A stretch of 32,990 nucleotides of DNA from an uncultured bacterium (GTDB taxonomy: Bacteria > Vulcanimicrobiota > Vulcanimicrobiia > Vulcanimicrobiales > Vulcanimicrobiaceae), in contig CAIKPM010000018.1 of assembly GCA_903829325.1 (NCBI GenBank), positions 1-32,990 on the forward strand. The letters run 5' to 3'. This document shows, piece after piece, positions 1 to 7,180 of the stretch. The position numbers and the translations under genes are program-made. How positions within the stretch are numbered: the first letter of the stretch is position 1; the number at the start of each line of letters is the position of its first letter. The notes under the pieces are model-generated. The model was not told the origin of the DNA and ran no database searches. It saw only the letters and a list, made by a program, of their open reading frames with translations.

Positions 1-144
1 GCTGCGGGCTCAAGCGGGAACATTGAACGCTTCTCAAACCTAGCTGTGGAAACCCCGAACCATCCTGGTTCGCCGTTCCCACAGCACGACGACTACGACG
101 ACACTCTTATTTCACTGTCACGCAAACCGGGTCCACTGCATTGA
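1..144 (+). CDS. C-terminal end of an unrecognised gene (5' end outside window)
   Basis: Frame 1 is open from the first base of the window to a TGA at 142-144 and gives 47 residues with no start of its own. The fragment is rich in Ser, Pro, Asn and Asp, including a run of HDDYDD, and looks disordered. I do not recognise it. It converges on the minus-strand gene at 251-643. It could be a chance open frame, but the absence of stops and its place beside candidate secretion-related genes make a real gene tail plausible. Confidence 0.35.
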   Translation, partial: AAGSSGNIERFSNLAVETPNHPGSPFPQHDDYDDTLISLSRKPGPLH

Positions 145-250
145 GGCAACTAGCGACATTCTTTTTGCACTAAAGGGTGAGCAATGCAGGCGCATGACGC
201 TGCTAGCGAAAGGCTATGACGGCCTCCTGAGCGCTTACTCGCATACAGAG

Positions 251-643
251 CTAACGAGAGCTCCGGGTAGCGTGTTCTTGCGTCATGAGTTCTTTCACGA
301 TGGCCAACGTCATAATGGATTGTTTGTAGTGTATATCAGCTTGGCGCTTGAGTGCAGCGCCTAAAATACGTCGTTTTTCTTCCTGGCTTATTCCGAGGAA
401 TGAATTGTCTTTAAGCCATCTTAGCTTTTGTATGACCGATGCGGCGGTATCGGATTCGTGTATAGAATGCAGTACTTGTTCTATTGTCAGACCTGAAGAG
501 CGATGCTCACCAAGCCGCACGCTGTCCATGTGTTGCATCCCGTTGATGACTGACTGGGGTGATCCCACAACGGATAGTTGCTTAGCGCGCGACTGATTAG
601 CTGGAATTCGCTCTTGAGGGGTGGTTATCGTGTGCGTAGACAT
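251..643 (-). CDS. Unknown 130-residue protein, left copy of a duplicated module
   Basis: This encodes a 130-residue soluble protein of no family I recognise. The first ~50 residues are polar and disordered (Thr, Pro, Gln, Ser rich). The rest is predicted to be helical and ends in a basic tail. The ATG at 643 follows an AGGG ribosome site. It is transcribed divergently from the membrane protein gene at 748. A protein of the same length at 30446-30838 shares the order of features: a GSPxSV motif in the disordered part, then an IxxxLxxx(S/A)xTxxxI-type helix, an (A/G)xAL helix and a basic C-terminus, and it too is divergent from a related membrane protein gene. The polar N-terminus is compatible with a type III secretion signal, which is inference only. 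A chaperone or regulator is an alternative. Confidence 0.6.
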   Translation of the reverse strand: MSTHTITTPQERIPANQSRAKQLSVVGSPQSVINGMQHMDSVRLGEHRSSGLTIEQVLHSIHESDTAASVIQKLRWLKDNSFLGISQEEKRRILGAALKRQADIHYKQSIMTLAIVKELMTQEHATRSSR

Positions 644-747
644 GAGGGTTCCCTAACTTTTTCGTAAGTATTTCCTTGTGGCTTCAATGTGGGGGTGGGT
701 TTGTCCTAAGATTACGCGAATAGTCATAGATAGGGGGGATGCTGTCG
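644..747. promoter_or_regulatory. Divergent intergenic control region of the left module
   Basis: These 104 bases separate two divergently transcribed genes, so promoters for both should lie here. A G-rich run (about 691-699) is followed by GTCCTAAGATTACGCG at 703-718. A similar arrangement, a G run followed by GTCCTAA and then ACGCG, occurs at 18817-18845 ahead of the secretion operon. No convincing sigma-70 -35/-10 pair was found. The site is a candidate shared control element, not a demonstrated one. Confidence 0.35.
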
Positions 748-1485
748 ATGGGGTGTACCGTGTCAGCCAAGAGTGGATTCGAAGAACCTCACACGACAGC
801 TCGCGGTGCTTCGCTGTCTGACATGTTTGTTGTGCCCGGAGGCATTACGCGCATTGTCCAGGCCTTCAAGACTCGCGGAGAAGAGGCTCTTACTCTTTCG
901 TCCGATGATTGCATATCGTATTTTGGTGTTGCTACGCACGAATCGCGGACGCAAAAGCGTGAGGCGCGGAACAATAATAGGTCGCGGAGTGTCCCCCCTA
1001 ACTTCCGCTATCATGCCTATACCCGAGATTCAGCTCTGAATGCCGTTCCTAAGTTCGTAGATGCTGCTGTGTCCTCAGCCCGTGAACAGGCAGAGAGTTC
1101 TGATACGTTCGATCGGAATAAGCGTGCCGCGAATTCTTGGCAGCCTGATGTAGATTCTAGACTACATCAGACCCCTACCCCCAACTCCCCCAGCTTACTC
1201 CGCAGCCTCGCGCCGTTCTGGCTCACGATGACGACCGCTGTGTTAGGGCTTGCTTTGAGCGCTGTCGCTATCGACCAGGTGCTCACGCGTAATCATCGAG
1301 ACGTTGCCATCGCTGCGCAAGAGCAGAAGATTGCGCAGGAGCGGGCGCAGGGGCGCATTGCTGCGACCGAAACCTTGGGTAATGGCGGGCTCTTGCCTAA
1401 TGGGGGTGACCTGCTTCACTCAGAACTGGACTCGGCCGGTGGCGCTTACTCAGCCTTGCCTCACTCCGCTGCCTTGGCTGCATAG
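748..1485 (+). CDS. Unknown single-pass membrane protein, left copy of a duplicated module
   Basis: This encodes about 245 residues. Residues 1-155 are polar and low in hydrophobic content. A single membrane segment lies at about 156-178, followed by the basic motif RNHR at 181-184, a short Ala/Gln-rich helix and a Gly/Ala/Ser-rich tail. I chose the ATG at 748 over the one at 739, because the AGGGGGG ribosome site touches 739 but is well spaced for 748. With this start the RNHR motif begins at residue 181, the same position as in the related protein at 29626-30315. The two share VLxRNHR followed by AxQxQ and RAxxRxA spacing. No known domain was recognised. It could be an inserted secreted protein (for example a translocator) or an inner-membrane component of the nearby secretion system. 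Neither role is shown. Confidence 0.65.
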   Translation: MGCTVSAKSGFEEPHTTARGASLSDMFVVPGGITRIVQAFKTRGEEALTLSSDDCISYFGVATHESRTQKREARNNNRSRSVPPNFRYHAYTRDSALNAVPKFVDAAVSSAREQAESSDTFDRNKRAANSWQPDVDSRLHQTPTPNSPSLLRSLAPFWLTMTTAVLGLALSAVAIDQVLTRNHRDVAIAAQEQKIAQERAQGRIAATETLGNGGLLPNGGDLLHSELDSAGGAYSALPHSAALAA

Positions 1486-1530
1486 GGAATCCCGCGGAAT
1501 CTTCTGACCCTAGCCTGCGTTCGGTAGAGT

Positions 1531-2853
1531 ATGATCCCATTCGTGAAATCTTGCCATCCCGGCCGTCGGGCACTGGCGAGCGTCGCGGTGTTCGCTTTTG
1601 TGTCTGCCCTGACCGCTTGTAGCCACCCCTCGGGTCCCCCTACTACCGCGAGCCCCACACCACCAACGGTCGCCACCACGACTGCCCGCTTGGGTAGCGT
1701 CACGCCTTCGGAACACCTCGCTGGGATTGTCGCTCCCTTCGAGAATGTCGCGATCTCGTCGACTTTGTCGGAACCTGCCCTGAGCGTCAATGTCCAAGAA
1801 GGCGATGTCGTTCGTGCCGGCCAGGTACTTGCGGTTCTGGATACCGCCGATCTGCGGGCAACCTTGGCTGCCGATCTCGCGACTGCAGCGAGTGCCGCTG
1901 CGAGCACGGCGCACACCGTCGACCAAGGTGGCCTGAGCATCGCCCAAGGGGTCGACGTCTACAACAGTGCGCGGGATGCGGTTGCTCAGGCACAAGCCAC
2001 GTTGAAGCGTGATCAGATCGATCTAGGGCGGTATCAAGCGCTCTTGCAGCATGGCTATATAGCGGAACAGCAAGTCCAGCAGCAACAGACGACGGTGCTC
2101 AACGATGCAAAAGCGGTCGAAGCCGCCATGGCTAGTGCCGCGAGTGCGAAATCTGCGATGCTCGCCAATGGCAGCTTGACAGCCCAAGGTGGTCTGCAAT
2201 CGACGAGTGTGGCGCAAGCGAAAGCCCAAGAACAAGTCGCCCTGGCGCAGGCTCAACAAGAGCGCGTCTTGATCAATAAAGCGACGATCACGTCACCTAT
2301 CGATGGAGTGGTGGTCAACCGCAATCTGAATTCAGGGGAGTATCCAGGTACGCGTCAGCTTTTCACCTTGCAGCAGGTTGATCCGATTTTTGTGCTGCTG
2401 CATGGCTCCGCTGCTCAAGTTGCCGATGTCGTACCCGGACGTAGCGCGACGGTGCTCGCCAGTGACAGCCAGCATGGCACTTTCGTCGGTCAAGTCGTGG
2501 GTGTGCTCAATCAGATTAATCCGGGTTCGACCGATTTCCAGGTCAAGCTCCTGGTGCCGAATCCAACGGGACGGTTGCGCCCGGGTATGCCCGTGGAAGC
2601 CGATGTCTCCTTACAGCCATTGCAGGGTGTCCTGATCCCCACTACCGCTTTTACGGATGATCGCCAGACGGCAGTGCTGGTGGTGCAAGCCCAAGGGAAG
2701 GTGGCACAAGTTGCGGTTGTTTGCGAAGGGAGTGCGGCTACGCAGAGTGTGGTACGTGGGCTTGCACCTGGAGCAAGGGTTGTGGTCAATGGCCAGAGCG
2801 GCTTGAGCGTCGGGCAGAAGGTCTTGCCTAAGGAAAGCGCTACGCAAGAATGA
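1531..2853 (+). CDS. RND efflux periplasmic adaptor (membrane fusion lipoprotein)
   Basis: This is a 440-residue HlyD/AcrA-type adaptor that bridges an inner-membrane RND pump to an outer-membrane channel. A lipoprotein signal ends in the lipobox LTAC with Cys30, followed by a Pro/Thr-rich linker. The biotinyl-lipoyl half-motif with VQEGDVVRAGQVLAVLD lies near residues 88-105. It is followed by a long Ala/Gln-rich coiled-coil hairpin, the second lipoyl half (ITSPIDGVVVNRNLNSGEYP) and beta-barrel and membrane-proximal domains to the end. The start has a modest GGTAGAG upstream. It overlaps the pump gene by four bases (ATGA), so the two are co-translated. No TolC-type outer-membrane partner is in the window. 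The substrate cannot be told from sequence. Confidence 0.92.
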   Translation: MIPFVKSCHPGRRALASVAVFAFVSALTACSHPSGPPTTASPTPPTVATTTARLGSVTPSEHLAGIVAPFENVAISSTLSEPALSVNVQEGDVVRAGQVLAVLDTADLRATLAADLATAASAAASTAHTVDQGGLSIAQGVDVYNSARDAVAQAQATLKRDQIDLGRYQALLQHGYIAEQQVQQQQTTVLNDAKAVEAAMASAASAKSAMLANGSLTAQGGLQSTSVAQAKAQEQVALAQAQQERVLINKATITSPIDGVVVNRNLNSGEYPGTRQLFTLQQVDPIFVLLHGSAAQVADVVPGRSATVLASDSQHGTFVGQVVGVLNQINPGSTDFQVKLLVPNPTGRLRPGMPVEADVSLQPLQGVLIPTTAFTDDRQTAVLVVQAQGKVAQVAVVCEGSAATQSVVRGLAPGARVVVNGQSGLSVGQKVLPKESATQE

Positions 2854-5800
2854 GTCTGACGCGCCTATTTGTTCGTCGGCCGACCCTCGTCTTTGTTTTA
2901 GTTGCGATCATGCTCTTCGCGGGCGTCGTGTCGCTCAACGTGATCATCAAACAACTTTTTCCGAATGTGAGCCAGCCCACCATCACGATTTCGGTTCAGT
3001 ATAATGGCGCCTCGGTTACCGAAATGCGCGATAACATTGTTGCGCCGATTGAACAAAACTTGGCTGGTACGCCCGATCTGCAAACAATGAATGCCGTTGT
3101 GCAGCAAGGGCAAGCAACGTTGACCGCGATCTTTCATCTGACTTCGAGCGTGGCGACTGATTTAGCGTTGACGCAAAAAGCTGTTCAGGCTGCCGCAAAA
3201 CAGTTGCCCACCAATATTACTCCACCGACGGTCGGGATTCGTGATCCGAGTGAGTCGACGGTTGTGACTCTCGGACTTTTCTCGAAGACGCTAACGCCGG
3301 GGCAACTCTCGCTTGCGGTCGATAACGTGGTTGTGCCACAGCTCGAGCAATTGCCCGGAATTTCATATGCGACGGTGGGTGGAGATGTTACGCCAGCCTA
3401 TGAGGTGACGGTCAATCCTGCAATCTTGGCTGCTTCTGGCTTGACCTTGAGCGACATTATCACGACGGTGAGCAATGACAACCAGCGTGTGCCTGGCGGT
3501 ATCATCTATGAGCCCAATCGTGAAACGAGTGTCGATGTCCGTGGCGATGTCCAAGGTTTGGAGAGCCTGAAAAATCTCTCGGTGGTGCCGAGCACGACCG
3601 TCGCCGCGAACTCGGGCTTGCCGGGATCAGGTGTCAACGGTTTGTCGGGGGCCGTCGATCTGTGGACTGCGAGTACCGCACATTACCGCATCGCTGACCT
3701 GGCGACGACCGTTGATGCGGTTGAGCCGCGGCGGCAATATGCGCGCATCAATGGTACGCTTGGCCTGTATGTGCAAGTGCAAAAAGCTGCACAAGCGAGC
3801 GAAGTTGATGCTTCCGACGCGGTGATCAACGCACTGCCCCGCTTACGCAAGCAATTTCCGCAAGTTGAATTTGCTCTGGTGAATACCCAATCGCGGTTCA
3901 CCCAGCAGCAGATTGAGCTCGTCACCCGCACGATACTGGAAGGCATTGCGCTGACAGCACTGGTGATGATCTTTTTTCTGCGCTCGTGGCGCAATGCGTT
4001 GGTGGTGTGTGTCGCAATCCCGACTTCACTGGCAATCGCGATTACGGTGATGCAGCTCATGTCGTACACGATCGACACGATTTCGCTTCTGGGCATGTCG
4101 CTGGTAATTGGTATTTTGGTTGATGATTCAACCGTCGTGTTGGAAAATATTGAGCGCCATTTTACGGAATTGCAGGCGACGCCCGAACAGGCGGCCATTG
4201 AAGGTCGCGAAGAAATTGGCGCGGCAGCTGTGGTTATTACGCTTGTCGATGTGGTGGTGTTTTTCCCAATCGCTTTTGTCCAAGGCCAAGTGGGACGCAA
4301 TCTCAACGAATTTGCGATTGTGGTTGTCATCTCAACGCTGACTTCGTTGTTTGTTTCCTTTACCGTCACGCCTACACTGGCGGGGTTGTGGGCGCTGCGT
4401 TCGCATTGGAAGCCGCCGCGAGTGATCGATGCGTTCTCGCGAGGGTTTGATGGGTTGCGTGATTGGTACGCTGAGCGTGTTTTGCCGTGGGCTTTGCGGC
4501 ATGGCATAACCGTGACGGCGTTTTGTGCGATCACCTGCGTGGGCGCAATCGCGCTCGTCCCCTTAGGCGTGGTTGGTGAAGAATTCGTACCACCAACCGA
4601 TCGCGGGCAGATTTATATTCAGTTGACGTATCCGATCGGTACTCCGCTTGCCACGGTGCGTACCGGTGTTTATCGGCTCGAAGACCACGTGCGGCAACAG
4701 GGGGATGTTGCAGCAGAAGCCACGACTGCGGGTGGTTACTCTGCTGCATTCGGCGGCTATGTCTTACAAGGGAATGTCGCCCAAATCACCATTTTTCTCA
4801 AAGATGCACGACGCTATTCGACCACCGATTGGGTGAGTAAATTGCATGTTCTCGCGCAATCAACCGTACCTGATGCAAGCGTGGTTGTCGTACCATCCAC
4901 TGGTACCACCGGTGGAAATACCCAGCCGATTGATTTTCTCGTATCCGATTTGAGTGGTGGCGATCCAACACATGCGGCTCAACAACTCCTCAATCTTTTA
5001 AAGCATATTCCAGGAGCGACGAGCGTGAATAGCTCGGGGACCGATTTAGCGCCTGAGCTGTCGGTGCAGTTTGATCGAGAAAAGGCGCAAGCACTCAATA
5101 TGGATTTGGGTGCCGCAGCTATAGCGGCGGGCGCCGCATTTGGCGGTGATGTAGCGACGCAGTTTGAGACTGCGCAGGGGCTAGAGCAAGTCCAGGTGAT
5201 CTATCCGCTAGACGCTCAGCACAGTCTTGATTCACTGCGCGCGGTGCCGCTGCGGACTCGTGATGGTGCAATCATCCATCTTGGTGATATTGCTCGCTTT
5301 GATTCAACTCCGACGGCGCCATTAATTACTCGCACTGATCGGCATACGGTGATTCATGTCGATGCGAATGTCTTGCCGGGGGCTTCGCTTTCGCGGGTAC
5401 AAGCCGCGTTTGTGAAAGCAATTGGGCAGCTTCATTTACCAGCCACGATCACGGTTGCGCCCGCGCCGTTGGGCCAGCAAGATTTCATGCGCCAAACCTT
5501 GGTGGGGTTGGGAACCTCATTGCTCTTTTCAGTCGTCTTGGTGTTTTTGCTGATGGTTGCTCTGTATAATAGCTACCGCTCGCCGTTTATTATTCTTTTT
5601 GCGGTGCCGGTGGCTGCGGTGGGAGCCCTCGGTGCATTGGTGCTGACCCATCAGACCTTAAATCTCTTTTCCTTAATTGGTACGATTTTGCTCGTGGGTA
5701 TCGCCACCAAAAATGGGATTTTATTGGTCGATTACGCGAACACGTTGTGCACGCGTGGCCGCGATTCGCTTGCGGCAATCCGAGAGAGTGCGTTTACTCG

Positions 5801-6017
5801 ATTTCGTCCAATTATCATGACCAGCATCTCGGTTATCGCTGGCAATCTGCCGCTAGCGTTAGCGCTTGAACCCGGCTCGCAACAGCGTGCAAGTCTTGGC
5901 ATCGTGGTCATTGGTGGCGTACTGAGCTCGCTCGTCCTGACCCTCTTGTTGGTACCGATCATGTACGTCTGGCTAGCGCCCAAAAACGTCCCAGCGCCTG
6001 AGCCCGCCGTGCCTTAG
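2850..6017 (+). CDS. RND family multidrug efflux pump, inner-membrane subunit
   Basis: This is a 1055-residue proton-driven drug exporter of the AcrB/HAE1 type, with twelve expected membrane segments and two large periplasmic loops. The N-terminus, with FVRRPTLVFVLVAIMLFAG and then QLFPNVSQPTITI, is typical of the family. The fourth membrane segment carries the proton-relay pair in ILVDDSTVVLENIER near residue 423, and the matching lysine lies in GIATKNGILLVDYAN near residue 952. The length is normal for the family. It starts inside the stop codon of the adaptor gene, so the pair forms one operon. The C-terminus ends shortly after the last membrane segment. The class (hydrophobic compounds rather than metals) follows from the DD pair and overall similarity. 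The specific substrate is unknown. Confidence 0.93.
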   Translation: MSLTRLFVRRPTLVFVLVAIMLFAGVVSLNVIIKQLFPNVSQPTITISVQYNGASVTEMRDNIVAPIEQNLAGTPDLQTMNAVVQQGQATLTAIFHLTSSVATDLALTQKAVQAAAKQLPTNITPPTVGIRDPSESTVVTLGLFSKTLTPGQLSLAVDNVVVPQLEQLPGISYATVGGDVTPAYEVTVNPAILAASGLTLSDIITTVSNDNQRVPGGIIYEPNRETSVDVRGDVQGLESLKNLSVVPSTTVAANSGLPGSGVNGLSGAVDLWTASTAHYRIADLATTVDAVEPRRQYARINGTLGLYVQVQKAAQASEVDASDAVINALPRLRKQFPQVEFALVNTQSRFTQQQIELVTRTILEGIALTALVMIFFLRSWRNALVVCVAIPTSLAIAITVMQLMSYTIDTISLLGMSLVIGILVDDSTVVLENIERHFTELQATPEQAAIEGREEIGAAAVVITLVDVVVFFPIAFVQGQVGRNLNEFAIVVVISTLTSLFVSFTVTPTLAGLWALRSHWKPPRVIDAFSRGFDGLRDWYAERVLPWALRHGITVTAFCAITCVGAIALVPLGVVGEEFVPPTDRGQIYIQLTYPIGTPLATVRTGVYRLEDHVRQQGDVAAEATTAGGYSAAFGGYVLQGNVAQITIFLKDARRYSTTDWVSKLHVLAQSTVPDASVVVVPSTGTTGGNTQPIDFLVSDLSGGDPTHAAQQLLNLLKHIPGATSVNSSGTDLAPELSVQFDREKAQALNMDLGAAAIAAGAAFGGDVATQFETAQGLEQVQVIYPLDAQHSLDSLRAVPLRTRDGAIIHLGDIARFDSTPTAPLITRTDRHTVIHVDANVLPGASLSRVQAAFVKAIGQLHLPATITVAPAPLGQQDFMRQTLVGLGTSLLFSVVLVFLLMVALYNSYRSPFIILFAVPVAAVGALGALVLTHQTLNLFSLIGTILLVGIATKNGILLVDYANTLCTRGRDSLAAIRESAFTRFRPIIMTSISVIAGNLPLALALEPGSQQRASLGIVVIGGVLSSLVLTLLLVPIMYVWLAPKNVPAPEPAVP

Positions 6018-6071
6018 AGGGTCGCCGCGCCAGAAGCGTTATTAGAGCGTATTCTCAAGCTTGTTTTGTCC

Positions 6072-6100
6072 TTGACCGGGCTATGTTGATATGTTAGGCT
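6072..6100 (+). promoter_or_regulatory. Candidate sigma-70 promoter of the peroxiredoxin operon
   Basis: TTGACC at 6072-6077 is separated by 17 bases from TAGGCT at 6095-6100. The -35 is good and the -10 weak. A palindrome begins five bases after the -10, where transcription would start. Confidence 0.45.
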
Positions 6101-6104
6101 GGGC

Positions 6105-6127
6105 AAAGTGATAATCGTTTTCACTTT
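6105..6127. promoter_or_regulatory. Candidate operator palindrome ahead of the peroxiredoxin gene
   Basis: AAAGTGA at 6105-6111 and TCACTTT at 6121-6127 form a perfect inverted repeat around a nine-base AT-rich centre that reads GATAATCGTTTTC in part. It lies just after the putative -10 box. The centre resembles the 6-1-6 pattern of a Fur-family box (Fur or PerR), which would suit a peroxide-defence operon. That assignment is inference. A weak hairpin in the leader is the alternative. Confidence 0.4.
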
Positions 6128-6155
6128 TTGCTCGGTTTGAAAGGATGCATACTTG

Positions 6156-6707
6156 ATGTTAGCTCAAGTCGCTCGCTCTGCCCCAGATTTTCGCCTGAAG
6201 AGCACCAAGAACGCCACGAGCGTTCGTGATCTTGGCAAAGAGCTGAGCCTTAGTGATTACAAAGGCAAATGGCTCGTCTTTTTCTTTTACCCGCTTGATT
6301 TCACGTTTGTTTGCCCAACGGAAATTCTGGCACTTTCCGATCGCTATGAAGACTTTACCGCGCTCGGTGCGGATGTTGTCGGTGCTTCGTGCGATTCGGT
6401 GTTCAGTCATTATGCTTGGATCAACACCCCCCGCGATAAAAACGGCATCAGTGGCCTCAAATATCCCTTAGTTGCTGACTATACCAAGGAAGTCGCGCGT
6501 GCTTACGGCGTGCTCGATGAGATTTCTGGTGTGGCGCAACGTGGACTGTTCATCATCGATCCGGAAGGCGTATTGCGCTATTCGACGGTGACCGCTGATA
6601 ACGTGGGACGTAGCGTCGACGAGACTCTGCGCGTCTTACAAGCCTTGCAAACCGGCGGCCTGTGTGCAGCCGATTGGAAGCCCGGCAAAGAGCTGCTGAA
6701 GGTTTAA
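6156..6707 (+). CDS. Peroxiredoxin (AhpC/Prx1-type, two-cysteine)
   Basis: This 183-residue thiol peroxidase reduces hydrogen peroxide and organic peroxides. The peroxidatic cysteine is Cys53 in the family motif FTFVCPTEI, with the Pro/Thr neighbours expected at the active site. The second, resolving cysteine is Cys170 in GGLCAADWKPG near the C-terminus. The fold is complete: APDF at the start, a KGKW strand before the active site, and QRGLFIIDPEGVLRY in the core. I chose the ATG at 6156 over an overlapping TTG at 6153, with AAGGA upstream. It overlaps the next gene by one base (TAATG), suggesting coupled expression with a thioredoxin-fold partner that may reduce it. No AhpF reductase is in the window. 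Confidence 0.93.
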   Translation: MLAQVARSAPDFRLKSTKNATSVRDLGKELSLSDYKGKWLVFFFYPLDFTFVCPTEILALSDRYEDFTALGADVVGASCDSVFSHYAWINTPRDKNGISGLKYPLVADYTKEVARAYGVLDEISGVAQRGLFIIDPEGVLRYSTVTADNVGRSVDETLRVLQALQTGGLCAADWKPGKELLKV

Positions 6708-7168
6708 TGCCGATGCGGATGCGTTCGCCGTTACCGGCCTTCGACGGAGTTGAAACATGGCTAAACGGCGAACCGTCCGCCGCTGATCTTGCCGGGAAGC
6801 CGGTCTTGGTCCATTTTTGGTCGCTGAGTTGTTATCTCTGCCATGACACTGCAGCGACTGTGGCGCAGTGGCGCGACACCTACGGCCCCCAAGGGTTGGC
6901 GGTGATCGCGATCCACCAGCCTCGTTCTGAAGATGAGCTTGACGTCGCCAAGGTTGAAGCAGACGCGCGTGATGCGATGCAGATCACCCAACCTTGCGCC
7001 GTTGATAATGCTCATATTTTGGTCGAGCGCTTTGAAAACCAGTTTGTGCCGGCGTTCTATGTGTTCAATCGAGCACATGAGATGCGGCATTTTAAAGCCG
7101 GTGGACAGGGCCTCGAAACGGTTGCGACGGCGATCGAACGAGTGCTGAACGAAGAGCCGGAAGACTAA
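6707..7168 (+). CDS. Thioredoxin-fold protein, TlpA/redoxin-like
   Basis: This encodes 153 residues with a thioredoxin fold: LAGKPVLVHFWSLSCYLC has the strand leading into a CYLC active site at Cys42-Cys45, and VPAFYVFN supplies the cis-proline segment. There is no signal peptide, so it should act in the cytoplasm. It may reduce the peroxiredoxin encoded just upstream. The ATG at 6707 shares a base with the upstream stop, and GAAGG lies seven or eight bases before it. An earlier in-frame ATG at 6662 would put a 15-residue extension inside the peroxiredoxin gene and is less likely. The CxxC middle residues (Tyr-Leu) differ from thioredoxin's Gly-Pro, so its redox potential and partners may differ. 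Confidence 0.8.
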   Translation: MPMRMRSPLPAFDGVETWLNGEPSAADLAGKPVLVHFWSLSCYLCHDTAATVAQWRDTYGPQGLAVIAIHQPRSEDELDVAKVEADARDAMQITQPCAVDNAHILVERFENQFVPAFYVFNRAHEMRHFKAGGQGLETVATAIERVLNEEPED

Positions 7169-7180
7169 AAACGAACTAGC

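Noticed and set aside
3683-4534. 283-residue minus-strand open frame inside the RND pump gene
   Set aside because: Its composition (Thr/Ser/Arg-rich, no domains) is that of an antisense shadow of the conserved pump sequence.
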